Source: Nitrospiraceae bacterium UBA2600 (GTDB lineage Bacteria; Nitrospirota; Thermodesulfovibrionia; Thermodesulfovibrionales; Thermodesulfovibrionaceae). Taken from it: DNA of 64,000 nt. Numbering within the stretch: position 1 is the stretch's first letter; each line of letters opens with the position of its first letter. Shown here piece by piece: positions 17,037 through 25,074 of the stretch. A model generated the notes under the pieces. The model ran no database searches and was not told the origin of the DNA. It saw nothing but the letters and a program-made list of their open reading frames with translations. Position numbers and translations under genes: made by a program. The stretch covers positions 62,001 through 126,000 of the forward strand of contig DDKK01000047.1 of assembly GCA_002339325.1 (NCBI GenBank). The letters are read 5' to 3'.

Positions 17037-17856
17037 AGGATTAGAAGCCTTAATACCAAAAGTTGAAAAAGAGCAAAATAACTCTCTATTGATTGAGGTG
17101 GAAATAGAGAGAATACTTCCTGGCATGGCGCAGCCAAGAACAGGCTTTGACCAAAACTCTCTTCAAGAACTTGCCCAGTCAATTAAGGAAAAAGGTGTCA
17201 TTCAACCAATCGTTCTCTCAAGAGTTGGTGATGGAACTTTTAGAATTATTGCGGGAGAGAGAAGATGGAGAGCAGCAAAATTAGCGGGACTTGAAAAAAT
17301 CCCTGCCATAGTAAAAGATGTCTCTCCTGCTGAAGCTGTAGAGATTGCCCTTATTGAAAACATTCAAAGAGAAGACCTTGACCCAATTGAAACTGCCATG
17401 GCCTTTGAAAGATTGATAAAAGAATTTAATCTAACTCAAGAGGAACTATCTCAAAGAGTTGGAAAAGACAGAGCTACCATAGCTAATTTCATAAGAATTT
17501 TAAAACTTCCTGAGGCAATAAAAGAACACATACGACAAGGGCATATTACGGTTGGACATGCAAAGGCAATACTCTCTTTGGATGATACAGATAAACAAAA
17601 AAAATTGGCTGCTTTGATAATAAAAAAATCTCTCTCCGTAAGGCAAACTGAAGATTTAGTTAAAAGATTCACCAATCCCGTATCTAAAAAAGTTAAAGAA
17701 GAAATCCCCGAAATAAATGACCTTGAGGACAGATTAACCAGCGAACTGGGAACAAGAGTTAAAATCCTGCACAAAGGCAAAAGGGGTAAACTTGAGATAT
17801 ATTACAACTCCCTCGACCAACTCGAGGGAATTCTTGAAAGAATAATCAAAAAATAA
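17017..17856 (+). CDS. parB: Chromosome partitioning protein ParB/Spo0J
   Basis: This 279-residue protein starts MKKALGKGLEALIPK, a family hallmark. The CTP-binding ParB/Srx domain contains GERRWRAAKLAG and IENIQREDLDPIETA. The helix-turn-helix is around LSQRVGKDRATIANFIRIL, and the C-terminal dimerisation helix ends the protein. It loads at parS sites as a CTP-dependent clamp and works with ParA. I did not find a parS site in the window by eye. Confidence 0.94.
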   Translation: MKKALGKGLEALIPKVEKEQNNSLLIEVEIERILPGMAQPRTGFDQNSLQELAQSIKEKGVIQPIVLSRVGDGTFRIIAGERRWRAAKLAGLEKIPAIVKDVSPAEAVEIALIENIQREDLDPIETAMAFERLIKEFNLTQEELSQRVGKDRATIANFIRILKLPEAIKEHIRQGHITVGHAKAILSLDDTDKQKKLAALIIKKSLSVRQTEDLVKRFTNPVSKKVKEEIPEINDLEDRLTSELGTRVKILHKGKRGKLEIYYNSLDQLEGILERIIKK

Positions 17857-17865
17857 ACTCTTCCA

Positions 17866-19071
17866 ATGGATATCGCCTCTGTAATTTTTCTGCTTACATA
17901 TACTGTTATAGCCTTAGGACAGCCTCCTTTATTCAGAATAGACAGGACTGGTGCAGCTATAATAGGTGCTTCATTAATGGTTATTTTTAAAATACTCTCA
18001 GTTTATGATGCCTACGAGGCAATTGATTATAAGACAGTCATAATTCTTTTCGGAATGATGGTTCTAATAGCTAATATAAGACTTTCAGGTTTTTTCAATC
18101 TCGTTCAACACTTTATCCTGTCTAAAATAACAAATCCTTTACTCCTTTTAGGAGCGATAATTTTTACATCTGGTATTCTTTCAGCCTTTTTTATAAACGA
18201 TACGGTTTGTTTAATATTTACTCCCTTTATTGTTGAACTTACTAAGAAACTTGATATAAATCCAAAGCCCTATCTTTTAGGCCTCTGCATGTCTGCAAAC
18301 ATAGGAAGTGTTGCCACAATAACAGGCAATCCTCAAAACATTATAATCGGCTCTGCTTCGGGAATAAGCTACGGAGCTTTCTTTTTAAAAATGTTTCCTG
18401 TAGCAATGGTTGGTCTCATAATTTGTTTTATTTTAATAGCTTATATCTATCGGAGAGAACTCCGTAAAGAAATTGAAAAAACAACGACAATTAGATACAG
18501 ATACAACAAAGCTCTTGTAATTAAGTCTTCTATCTTGGCCATTATCACTCTAATGCTTTTCTTTTACGGTATACCTCTTGAGATTGTATCTGTGGGAGTT
18601 GCATCCTTTCTTCTCATTACCAGAAGAATTAAGCCAGAGAAGGTTTATAGTCTTATCGATTTTAGACTTTTGATATTGTTCATAGGTCTTTTCATAGTGA
18701 TAAAAGGATTTGAAAACTCTGTTCTTTTTGAGAGAATTCTTGGCAATGCAGCTCTTTTAGTTCAAACACCTTTAGCTCTTATTTTATCGTCAACAGTTTT
18801 GTCAAATATAGTAAGCAATGTCCCTGCTGTCTTAATTTTTAAACCTTTAATAAGCAGCTCTGGAAATTCTGAATTTGCATGGTTATGTCTTGCAATGAGT
18901 TCTACCTTTGCAGGCAATCTAACAATTGTTGGCTCAATCGCCAATATAATAGTCATAGAATCTGCGTCCCAAAAAGTAAAAATTTCCTTCTGCGAGTATC
19001 TAAAGGTTGGAGTTCCCATTACGTTATTGACAATTCTTGCTGGTTTTATGATACTTGTTCTTTTGTCTTAA
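17866..19071 (+). CDS. SLC13/ArsB-NhaD family membrane transporter
   Basis: This 401-residue integral membrane protein has about 10-11 hydrophobic segments and two inverted halves of the ion transporter superfamily. Signatures are FINDTVCLIFTPFIVEL and GNPQNIIIGSASGISYG in the first half, and SNVPAVLIFKP plus AGNLTIVGSIANIIVIESA in the second. These are the substrate-binding loops of divalent anion/sodium symporters, arsenite permeases and NhaD antiporters. The substrate is not decidable. No ribosome binding site is evident before ATG 17866, 9 nt after parB. It converges on the iron regulator gene. Confidence 0.85.
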   Translation: MDIASVIFLLTYTVIALGQPPLFRIDRTGAAIIGASLMVIFKILSVYDAYEAIDYKTVIILFGMMVLIANIRLSGFFNLVQHFILSKITNPLLLLGAIIFTSGILSAFFINDTVCLIFTPFIVELTKKLDINPKPYLLGLCMSANIGSVATITGNPQNIIIGSASGISYGAFFLKMFPVAMVGLIICFILIAYIYRRELRKEIEKTTTIRYRYNKALVIKSSILAIITLMLFFYGIPLEIVSVGVASFLLITRRIKPEKVYSLIDFRLLILFIGLFIVIKGFENSVLFERILGNAALLVQTPLALILSSTVLSNIVSNVPAVLIFKPLISSSGNSEFAWLCLAMSSTFAGNLTIVGSIANIIVIESASQKVKISFCEYLKVGVPITLLTILAGFMILVLLS

Positions 19072-19083
19072 GAAAATGTTTAT

Positions 19084-19479
19084 TTAGTTTTCAGAGCAAT
19101 TTTTGGTAAATTGAATTATCCTCTGAATTGTCTCTTCAGACAAATCATGCTCCATTTTATGGGCATCTCTTATTGCCGAATCGTGACTTACCTTTAGTAT
19201 CTCTGTAAGAAATTTGTAGAGTATTTTCTTTTTATTTTCTATCTCTTTTGCAATCTCCAATCCCTTTTCAGTAAGAGTTATGTAGCCATACTTTTGATAG
19301 TTTATTAGCCCTTTGTCTGCAAGGCTTTTCGCAGCAATGACAACACTTGAGAGTTTTACATTTCTTCTTTTTGCAATGTCTTTTATGCGGACAATCGGAG
19401 CATTCTTCAGAATATCGTAAATATCATGTAGATAATCCTCAAGATTCTCCGTTAGCTCTAATTTTAGTTCATCGGTCAC
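19084..19479 (-). CDS. DtxR/MntR-family metal-dependent repressor (FeoR candidate)
   Basis: This 131-residue protein has an N-terminal winged helix (LTENLEDYLHDIYDIL, RIKDIAKRRNVKLSSVVIAAKSL, then KYGYITLTEKGLEIA). The metal-binding dimerisation domain follows with DSAIRDAHKMEHDLSEETIQRI, which contains the His/Glu ligands of the family. The C-terminal SH3-like domain is absent, as in MntR. It is the last gene of the feo cluster on the minus strand, so it probably senses Fe(II) and represses feo. A palindrome overlapping the feo promoter at 24739-24753 is its likely operator, but Fur cannot be excluded. Confidence 0.87.
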   Translation of the reverse strand: MTDELKLELTENLEDYLHDIYDILKNAPIVRIKDIAKRRNVKLSSVVIAAKSLADKGLINYQKYGYITLTEKGLEIAKEIENKKKILYKFLTEILKVSHDSAIRDAHKMEHDLSEETIQRIIQFTKNCSEN

Positions 19480-19532
19480 ATTAAATTATAACAAAAATAT
19501 TCAAATTAATCACTTTTGTAAACTATCATTGA

Positions 19533-19560
19533 GGGGAGATTAAAAAAGAAAAATCTCCCC
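19533..19560 (-). terminator. Hairpin between the Cys-rich feo protein and the DtxR-like gene
   Basis: GGGGAGATT (19533-19541) pairs with AATCTCCCC (19552-19560), 9 bp with a 10-nt A-rich loop. No U tract follows on the minus strand, so it may attenuate or protect the feo transcript rather than terminate fully. Confidence 0.5.
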
Positions 19561-19573
19561 ATTTCTTCATAAC

Positions 19574-19708
19574 CTAATCTTCTATCTTCGAGCAACAGCA
19601 TCCGCTGCAGCCAGGGCAACTACCTTTCTTTTTCCATATGGAACGATAAAGAATATAGACTGCGATACATAAGATTGCTGTTGAAAGCAATAAATCGGTG
19701 AAGGTCAT
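19574..19708 (-). CDS. FeoB-associated Cys-rich membrane protein
   Basis: This 44-residue gene starts 11 nt after feoB, with AAGGAGG upstream of the ATG. The N-terminal membrane helix (FTDLLLSTAILCIAVYILYR) is followed by a basic stretch and the cysteine cluster SCPGCSGCCCSK, five cysteines within eight residues. This matches the FeoB-associated Cys-rich membrane protein family, found directly downstream of feoB in many anaerobes. Its role is unproven, and it may take over the FeoC position or handle Fe(II) at the membrane. Confidence 0.88.
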   Translation of the reverse strand: MTFTDLLLSTAILCIAVYILYRSIWKKKGSCPGCSGCCCSKIED

Positions 19709-19719
19709 ATCTTTCCTCC

Positions 19720-21933
19720 TTAAAAGCCAAGCATTTTACCTCCCTGAAAAATTAAAAAAGCAACAAGCCAAGCAAGAACTGAATGGATAATCATGGTCTG
19801 ACCATAAAGCTTCCAGCTTCCAAACTCCTGCCTCATGGCAATTCCTACAACAACACATGGCCAGTAGAGTAGCACAAAGACTAAAAAAGCATAAGCACTT
19901 AAGGGGCTAAAAATTCCCTTTAGTTTAGACTGAAGAGTTTTTTGCTCCTCATCTTCCTCTGCTTTAAGGCTATGTATACCTAAGCCAGAAAATAAACTTA
20001 CAAAGGAATCTCTGACTGCGACTGCAAATGAAATTACAGTCTCTTTAAGATCTTCAAAAAATCCCATTTCCGTCTCTTTCTTAAGATTTTCATCTCTACC
20101 CTCTTCATTAACCTCTGCTGCTTCAGACTCTCCTTTGTTTTCTCCTTTGTCATCAACATATATCTGTGCCATGGTGCTTACGACTACTTCTTTGGCGATT
20201 AGGCCGGCTACAAGGCTTGATGATGCTTCCCATGTGCCAAATCCAAGAGGGGCAAAAACAGGGCTTATAGTTTTTCCTATTCTCCCTAAAATAGAGTGTT
20301 CCTTTTCAACACCGTAGGGAGTATTTAATAAAAACCACATTATAATTGACACGGCAAAAATATAAGTCCCTGCCTTAACAACAAAGTGTTTAAGCTTCTG
20401 CCAAGTGTGCACCATAAGGTCTCTTAGCACAGGGACTCTGTAAGGAGGAAGTTCCATTATGAAGACGGGAGCAAAACCCTTAAAAAGTGTTCTTTTTAGA
20501 AATAATCCAAGCAATACAGCCATCAGTATTCCAAGCACATACAGAGACCAAAGAACATTAGCAGCATTTTGAGCAAAAAATGCTCCGATGAATATTACAT
20601 AAACAGGCAACCTTGCACCGCAAGACATGAGTGGAACAAGCATAGCTGTAAGCTTTCTGTCGCGCTCTGTCTCAAGAACACGAGTGGCATAGATTGATGG
20701 CACATTGCATCCGAAACCAAGAAGCATCGGAATAAAGGATTTTCCATGAAGCCCAATGTAGTGCATAAGTCTGTCCATAACAAAAGCAGCCCTTGCCATG
20801 TATCCGCTTCCCTCAAGAAAAGTGATAATGAACATCATTACAGCAATTACCGGTAAAAATACTAAAACAGCGCCAACTCCTGCAATAACTCCCTCTGTTG
20901 CCAGTGAGACAAGCCATTGAGGAGTTCCCATGGTTTCGAGAACAAATTTACTCCATTTCGTAACAACTCCGCTTATTGTAGAGTCAATCCAGTCACTGAG
21001 AGGGCTTGAAAAATCAAAGGCTATCTTGAATACGAGCCACATGGCAGTTAAAAATATGGGGATGCCGAGATATCTGTTTAATACTACCCTGTCAATTCTT
21101 TCTGTTAGGTCTGACCTTCTAACTTCTCTTTTGCTTAAAATCTCTCTGGTTACACCACTTGCTATACCATATCTTATGTCCGCAAGGATAGATTCGATAT
21201 CTTCCTCATGGGCATTAATAAAATGCTCTTTTGCTTTCTTCAAAAAGTAGGCATCCTCATTTATTCCAGTCTCTTTGAGCACAAGCTGGTCTTCCTCAAG
21301 AATTTTAAGGGCAAGCCATCTGGAGGGATACAGGCTTAAGATGGAAGGATTGCTTGTCTTAAGAGCCTCTTCTATGATTTTTAAGGAATTCTCTATGTCA
21401 TCGCCATATTTGATTTTTTTAGGGCTATGAACAGATTTTCCCTCGGCAAATTCCTTGATATAATGCAAAATATCCTCTACTCCATCTTTCTTTGTGGCTA
21501 CTGTAGGAATAACTTTTACGCCAAGAAGTTCTTCTAATTTAACAATGTCAAATTCATAGCCTTTTTTCTTTGCCTCATCAAAGATATTTAAAGCAAGTAT
21601 TACGGGAATTCCAAGTTCAAGAAGTTGAACGGTAAGGTAGAGATTTCTCTCAAGGTTGGTTGAGTCTGCTACATCAATTATTATGTCTGGCTTTTCCTTT
21701 ACAAGAAAATCTCTTGCTATAACCTCTTCTTGCGTGTAAGGGCTAAGACTGTATGTGCCGGGAAGGTCAACAAGTTTTATAGTAAGGTCTTCAATTTTTA
21801 GTGTGGCCATCTTTTTTTCAACAGTAACGCCTGGCCAGTTTCCCACCTGTAAAGAGGTTCCTGCAATTGCATTTATCAAAGTTGATTTTCCAGAATTCGG
21901 ATTTCCCGCTACTGCCACAGTAAGCCTTTTCAT
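19720..21933 (-). CDS. feoB: Ferrous iron transporter FeoB
   Basis: This 737-residue protein has an N-terminal G domain with G1 AGNPNSGKST (residues 9-18), G3 DLPGTYSL and the G4-like NIFDEAKK, then a GDI helical region. The C-terminal membrane domain carries the Gate motifs, including FLPVIAVMMFIITFLEGSGYMAR region, GCNVPSIYATR and SCGARLPVYVIFIGAFF. A charged, Glu-rich cytoplasmic loop of about 60 residues (GENKGESEAAEVNEEGRDE) lies before the last membrane helices and is longer than usual. It imports Fe(II) across the inner membrane. The start overlaps the feoA stop by 4 nt. Confidence 0.96.
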   Translation of the reverse strand: MKRLTVAVAGNPNSGKSTLINAIAGTSLQVGNWPGVTVEKKMATLKIEDLTIKLVDLPGTYSLSPYTQEEVIARDFLVKEKPDIIIDVADSTNLERNLYLTVQLLELGIPVILALNIFDEAKKKGYEFDIVKLEELLGVKVIPTVATKKDGVEDILHYIKEFAEGKSVHSPKKIKYGDDIENSLKIIEEALKTSNPSILSLYPSRWLALKILEEDQLVLKETGINEDAYFLKKAKEHFINAHEEDIESILADIRYGIASGVTREILSKREVRRSDLTERIDRVVLNRYLGIPIFLTAMWLVFKIAFDFSSPLSDWIDSTISGVVTKWSKFVLETMGTPQWLVSLATEGVIAGVGAVLVFLPVIAVMMFIITFLEGSGYMARAAFVMDRLMHYIGLHGKSFIPMLLGFGCNVPSIYATRVLETERDRKLTAMLVPLMSCGARLPVYVIFIGAFFAQNAANVLWSLYVLGILMAVLLGLFLKRTLFKGFAPVFIMELPPYRVPVLRDLMVHTWQKLKHFVVKAGTYIFAVSIIMWFLLNTPYGVEKEHSILGRIGKTISPVFAPLGFGTWEASSSLVAGLIAKEVVVSTMAQIYVDDKGENKGESEAAEVNEEGRDENLKKETEMGFFEDLKETVISFAVAVRDSFVSLFSGLGIHSLKAEEDEEQKTLQSKLKGIFSPLSAYAFLVFVLLYWPCVVVGIAMRQEFGSWKLYGQTMIIHSVLAWLVAFLIFQGGKMLGF

Positions 21934-22157
21934 TCTATTACCTCCACCTCAATCTCGTCAGCTTCGTTTTTTCTTAATGATAGGTGATAATTTTTTATCA
22001 CTATATCAATGGGATCGCCTAAAGGTGCAACCTTCTCTATCCTGAGAATTTCACCGCTTAACACACCCATATCCATAAGCCTCCTTTTTATTGCTCCTTT
22101 AGAGCTTAAAGATAGAATTTTTGCAGTTTGACCGACTTTTAGTTCACTAAGCTTCAT
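21930..22157 (-). CDS. feoA: FeoA, small SH3-like partner of FeoB
   Basis: This 75-residue protein is a single FeoA domain: LSELKVGQTAKILSLSS, RRLMDMGVLSGEILRIEKVAPLGDP and LSLRKNEADEIEVE. It is a cytoplasmic beta-barrel that interacts with FeoB. The stop overlaps the feoB start and its own start overlaps the stop of the second feoA-like gene, so the three are translationally coupled. Confidence 0.95.
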   Translation of the reverse strand: MKLSELKVGQTAKILSLSSKGAIKRRLMDMGVLSGEILRIEKVAPLGDPIDIVIKNYHLSLRKNEADEIEVEVIE

Positions 22158-22384
22158 GTAAGCCTCCTTACGATTATTTTCATAGCCATACCTCTTCCAA
22201 TTGCTAACCGAGAGTTATCAATCTTTACAATAATAAGTCCTTTGTTTTGATTGTCTAAGACCTCAATAATTTTTCCCTCAAACAGTCCCATATCCCTTAG
22301 ATGACAAAAAATTGCCTTGCCTCTCTTTATCAAATCAATAATTTCTACTCTTTCTCCTTTTCCAATTAAAGCAAGTGGAATCAT
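22154..22384 (-). CDS. Second FeoA-domain protein
   Basis: This 76-residue FeoA-like domain has PLALIGKGERVEIIDLIKR, CHLRDMGLFEGKIIEV and SRLAIGRGMAMKIIV. A longer frame starts at TTG 22459, but GGGAGGAAGG immediately before ATG 22384 and the normal FeoA length argue for the shorter form. The FeoA core glycines are kept. Two tandem FeoA genes are common in anaerobes. One may serve FeoB and the other a regulator or the DtxR-like protein, which lacks its own SH3 domain. That split of roles is inference. Confidence 0.85.
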   Translation of the reverse strand: MIPLALIGKGERVEIIDLIKRGKAIFCHLRDMGLFEGKIIEVLDNQNKGLIIVKIDNSRLAIGRGMAMKIIVRRLT

Positions 22385-22459
22385 TCCTTCCTCCCATTTT
22401 CTTAAGAATTCACCCTCTGAGAGATACTCAAAGGGAGAATCTTTCAAGCATAGATACAA

Positions 22460-23248
22460 TCACATAGCCTCACTGTATTTTCTCCAGAAAAAAGTGCAAA
22501 CCTGATTTTTTCCTCTTGATTTTGCTGCATACAAAGCTTTGTCTACTCTCTCTAAAAGTTCATCGAGATTAACATAGGGTGGAACACCATCTACGCCAGC
22601 GCTTATTTTAAGGAATCCCTTACCACAATCTGGTAATTCAATAAAATAAACAGAGTCCTTTAATCTCTCTGCTACTATATAAGACTCTCCAACTGTCAGT
22701 CCTCTCATCACTATAAGAAATTCCTCACCACCCCAACGGAACACCATATCGGTTCTTCTTAAATTCTTCCTAAGCAAGCCACCTAATTGTTGCAAAACAT
22801 AGTCACCAAAGGTATGACCATGTGTATCATTTATTTTCTTAAAATCATCAATATCAATCAGAATTACGGAAAGAGGTATTTTGTTACTCATTGCCTTTTC
22901 ATATTCAGCAGCGAGGATAAGAAATGCAGCATTTCTATTCAGACAACCAGTCAGTGTGTCATGAAAAGCTTTTTCTCTATAAAAGTTATACCAAGGTTTT
23001 ATAGGTCTTACTCTGATATTTTCGATAAGTTCTATCCCTAAGGCAAGCATGGTTTCATTAATCTTCAGAACAGCTTTCTTATTAATAAGGGAATCATAGG
23101 AAATCAACTCTATAATAACTCCCTCTCTCAATCCCATATCTCTCAACCTTTTATCCTGATTTTCCCTGCTGTCAAGAAAAACTACTTCTGCAGCTTCTCC
23201 TATGTATAAATCTTTCAGGGACAGCATCTTTTTCCCTGAAACCATCAT
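22460..23248 (-). CDS. FeoA-GGDEF fusion: diguanylate cyclase with N-terminal FeoA domain
   Basis: This 262-residue protein has two parts. Residues 8-83 are a FeoA/SH3-like domain (LSLKDLYIGEAAEVVFLDS, KRLRDMGLREGVIIELIS). Residues 92-255 are a GGDEF domain starting DTLTGCLNR, with the metal site IDIDDFKKIND, the active-site loop GGEEF at 173-177 and the product-inhibition RxxD at R164-D167. All catalytic residues are present, so c-di-GMP synthesis is expected. There is no membrane segment. GAGGAGG precedes the start. It sits in the feo operon between the porin and two feoA genes. It may couple iron status or FeoB contact to c-di-GMP level, a link I have not seen described. Confidence 0.88.
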   Translation of the reverse strand: MMVSGKKMLSLKDLYIGEAAEVVFLDSRENQDKRLRDMGLREGVIIELISYDSLINKKAVLKINETMLALGIELIENIRVRPIKPWYNFYREKAFHDTLTGCLNRNAAFLILAAEYEKAMSNKIPLSVILIDIDDFKKINDTHGHTFGDYVLQQLGGLLRKNLRRTDMVFRWGGEEFLIVMRGLTVGESYIVAERLKDSVYFIELPDCGKGFLKISAGVDGVPPYVNLDELLERVDKALYAAKSRGKNQVCTFFWRKYSEAM

Positions 23249-23257
23249 CTGCCTCCT

Positions 23258-24394
23258 CTAAAAGCTGAAGTTTAATCTAATACCGTATACATTGCCTGCT
23301 TTTGTGTCTTGAGACTCTCTTGCTCTATCACGGATATACTGATAGTCAAAGGTTATGTCTGAGCTAAGAGTTTTGTAGCAGAAAAGTCGAAACTTTATGT
23401 AACTTTCAAATACCTGACTGTGCTTGAGCTCTTCATTCTTTGAAGGACTTTTTAAATAAGCATAACCCAACCCAATCTCATCCCCCTTTCTTCCCCATAT
23501 AATTCCGTTGAGATTCATTCCAAAGGAAAACATTCTGTGATAGTCAGTCTTTACAGAGTCATCTTGCCATCCTGCTCTGAAAAAAGTTCCGAGAGTATCT
23601 TTTATTAATTGTTGGTCGAAGGAGACTCCAACTCCTTTTAATGCTTTGTTTAAATCACCATCCCAGTTTTGAAATTTCCTGTCCGTTGTGTATGCATAAA
23701 TCCTGTAGTTACCCTCACCTAATTCTGTATCAAGCTTATATCCTGTTTGCACTACTGCTATATTGAATTTTCTTTCAATATCATTCTTTGAACGCATGCC
23801 TAATACTCTTAGGTGGAATTTATCCCATTCAAATTCGATGACTGCACCTGCATCATAGGTAGGACGATTTGCTATGGGATTGTTTACCAGAGCAGCATTC
23901 ATGAACTGTTGAATCTCACTGTTTGCATAGGCATTGTCATCTATAAAGGCCGTAGAGTCTATTATTCCTGCCTGAATTCTAAGAGACATTTCTTTTTGTA
24001 GCTCAAACTTGTGGGCATACCAAAGTTCAAGAAGATGGTCCCTACTGTGACCGTTTATGTTCTTTAAGTCATGCAATAGGTCATCGGCATTGGGAGATAG
24101 CACAAAAGGAGATACTGCCTTAAGACCATCTCCTTTTGCAAAACTTGCCCGAAGGAAAAGTTCACCTTGTTCATAAGGTTTGAAAGATACATTAAAATCA
24201 ATAACTGCTGAGCCTCTGTCTTTTTTCTTCGTGCCATTTTCTTCATCGGTATAGCCTTTTGTGAGGTTAAGCCACTGATAAACTGTGGTTGCTGTTCCCG
24301 ATACAGAGAGATTGTCAGTAATGTCTAAGGCATGAACTGATAGAGGGAAAAGAATTAGTAATAAAGCTAAGGCTGAAACATTAATTCTTATCAT
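23258..24394 (-). CDS. Outer membrane porin-like beta-barrel protein
   Basis: This 378-residue protein has a signal peptide (IRINVSALALLLILFPLSVHA) and a body of alternating hydrophobic/polar strands, ending in GIRLNFSF with the terminal Phe recognised by the BAM machinery. Strands such as YRIYAYTTDRKFQNW and DEIGLGYAYLKSP fit a 16-18-stranded porin related to carbohydrate porins. It lies second in the feo operon, 9 nt before the FeoA-GGDEF gene, so it may let Fe(II) or a small complex through the outer membrane. The substrate is inferred from position only. Confidence 0.8.
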   Translation of the reverse strand: MIRINVSALALLLILFPLSVHALDITDNLSVSGTATTVYQWLNLTKGYTDEENGTKKKDRGSAVIDFNVSFKPYEQGELFLRASFAKGDGLKAVSPFVLSPNADDLLHDLKNINGHSRDHLLELWYAHKFELQKEMSLRIQAGIIDSTAFIDDNAYANSEIQQFMNAALVNNPIANRPTYDAGAVIEFEWDKFHLRVLGMRSKNDIERKFNIAVVQTGYKLDTELGEGNYRIYAYTTDRKFQNWDGDLNKALKGVGVSFDQQLIKDTLGTFFRAGWQDDSVKTDYHRMFSFGMNLNGIIWGRKGDEIGLGYAYLKSPSKNEELKHSQVFESYIKFRLFCYKTLSSDITFDYQYIRDRARESQDTKAGNVYGIRLNFSF

Positions 24395-24696
24395 GCAACT
24401 CCTCCTTTTTGTTTAATATTTTTTAGACAATCAAGACATTTCCTGAGAGTGCATAAACCACAACTGTGATACATAAAGCAAGGTATACCCTTTGCCTTGG
24501 CAAAACTTGCAATTTCATACTTAATAGAGTGAGAAACCTTATCGGTAAATATCACTATTGCATCAACCTTACCAATCTTTCTACTTATCTCTTTGGTGGG
24601 CTTAGTGAAAACTTTAAGATTAATACCCCTTCGGCTTGCTTCATTTAAATAGTGCCTTTCAAGCCTGTCCATTCCTCCAAGCAGTAATACACTCAT
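24391..24696 (-). CDS. DUF2325 protein, first gene of the feo operon
   Basis: The 101-residue protein begins with SVLLLGGMDRLERHY, the DUF2325 signature, and ends with a cysteine group (SCGLCTLRKCLDCLKN). A GTG at 24699 is 2 nt from GGAGG, and ATG 24696 has a 5-nt spacing and is preferred. The Rossmann-like fold and the Cys cluster suggest a small metal- or redox-sensing protein in the cytoplasm. DUF2325 members are often next to iron or hydrogenase genes, but no function is established. The stop overlaps the start of the porin gene by 4 nt. Confidence 0.82.
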   Translation of the reverse strand: MSVLLLGGMDRLERHYLNEASRRGINLKVFTKPTKEISRKIGKVDAIVIFTDKVSHSIKYEIASFAKAKGIPCFMYHSCGLCTLRKCLDCLKNIKQKGGVA

Positions 24697-24738
24697 CACA
24701 ACCTCCTTTATTATAATTTTCTTAAAAATTTATAGTAT

Positions 24739-24753
24739 TCTAATTTTATTAGA
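24739..24753. promoter_or_regulatory. Palindromic operator overlapping the feo -10 element
   Basis: TCTAAT (24739-24744) and ATTAGA (24748-24753) form a perfect inverted repeat around TTT and cover the -10 hexamer of the feo promoter. It is the likely site for the DtxR-like regulator encoded at the end of the operon. Fur is an alternative. Confidence 0.5.
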
Positions 24754-24772
24754 TATTATATTTATTTGTCAA
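24743..24772 (-). promoter_or_regulatory. Promoter of the feo operon
   Basis: On the minus strand a perfect TTGACA (24767-24772) is followed after 18 nt by TAAAAT (24743-24748). The expected start is near 24736, about 40 nt before the DUF2325 gene. Confidence 0.65.
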
Positions 24773-24857
24773 TATTTGCTTATAATATTTTTAATTTAAA
24801 AACTTTATAGTATATTAAAACTTTATTAAGCAATTCTTTATGATTAAGAACGGAAGA

Positions 24858-24917
24858 GTTTCATCACGAACCATTCCATACGGTTCAGAGTTCGCTTCAG
24901 TCAGCTCGGAATGAAAC
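24858..24917 (-). repeat. Inverted-repeat element resembling the dispersed CATTCCGAG repeat
   Basis: Arms GTTTCAT (24858-24864) and ATGAAAC (24911-24917) enclose an inner hairpin GAACC/GGTTC (24868-24886). Read on the minus strand it starts TCATTCCGAG and contains AAGCGA and GGAAT, the same order as in the repeat inside nuoC (41340-41374). The rest of the 24773-25074 gap is AT-rich with no open gene. It presumably holds the pal promoter, possibly TATTAT near 25015, which I cannot fix with confidence. Confidence 0.45.
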
Positions 24918-25074
24918 AGACAGAGGTAAAGCCTAATAAATAGAAGAGATAATGTCAAGAAAGTAATTTTCTATAACTTTTGAATTTACTTAGCAAATAA
25001 GAGTTTTTTGTTGTATTATATATGTATGAACCAATATAAAAACCCGCCGTTAAAATGTTCTTTGGAGGCATGAA

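Noticed and set aside
22385..22459. N-terminal 25-residue extension of the second FeoA protein from TTG 22459
   Set aside because: GGGAGGAAGG directly before ATG 22384 and the usual FeoA length favour the shorter protein.
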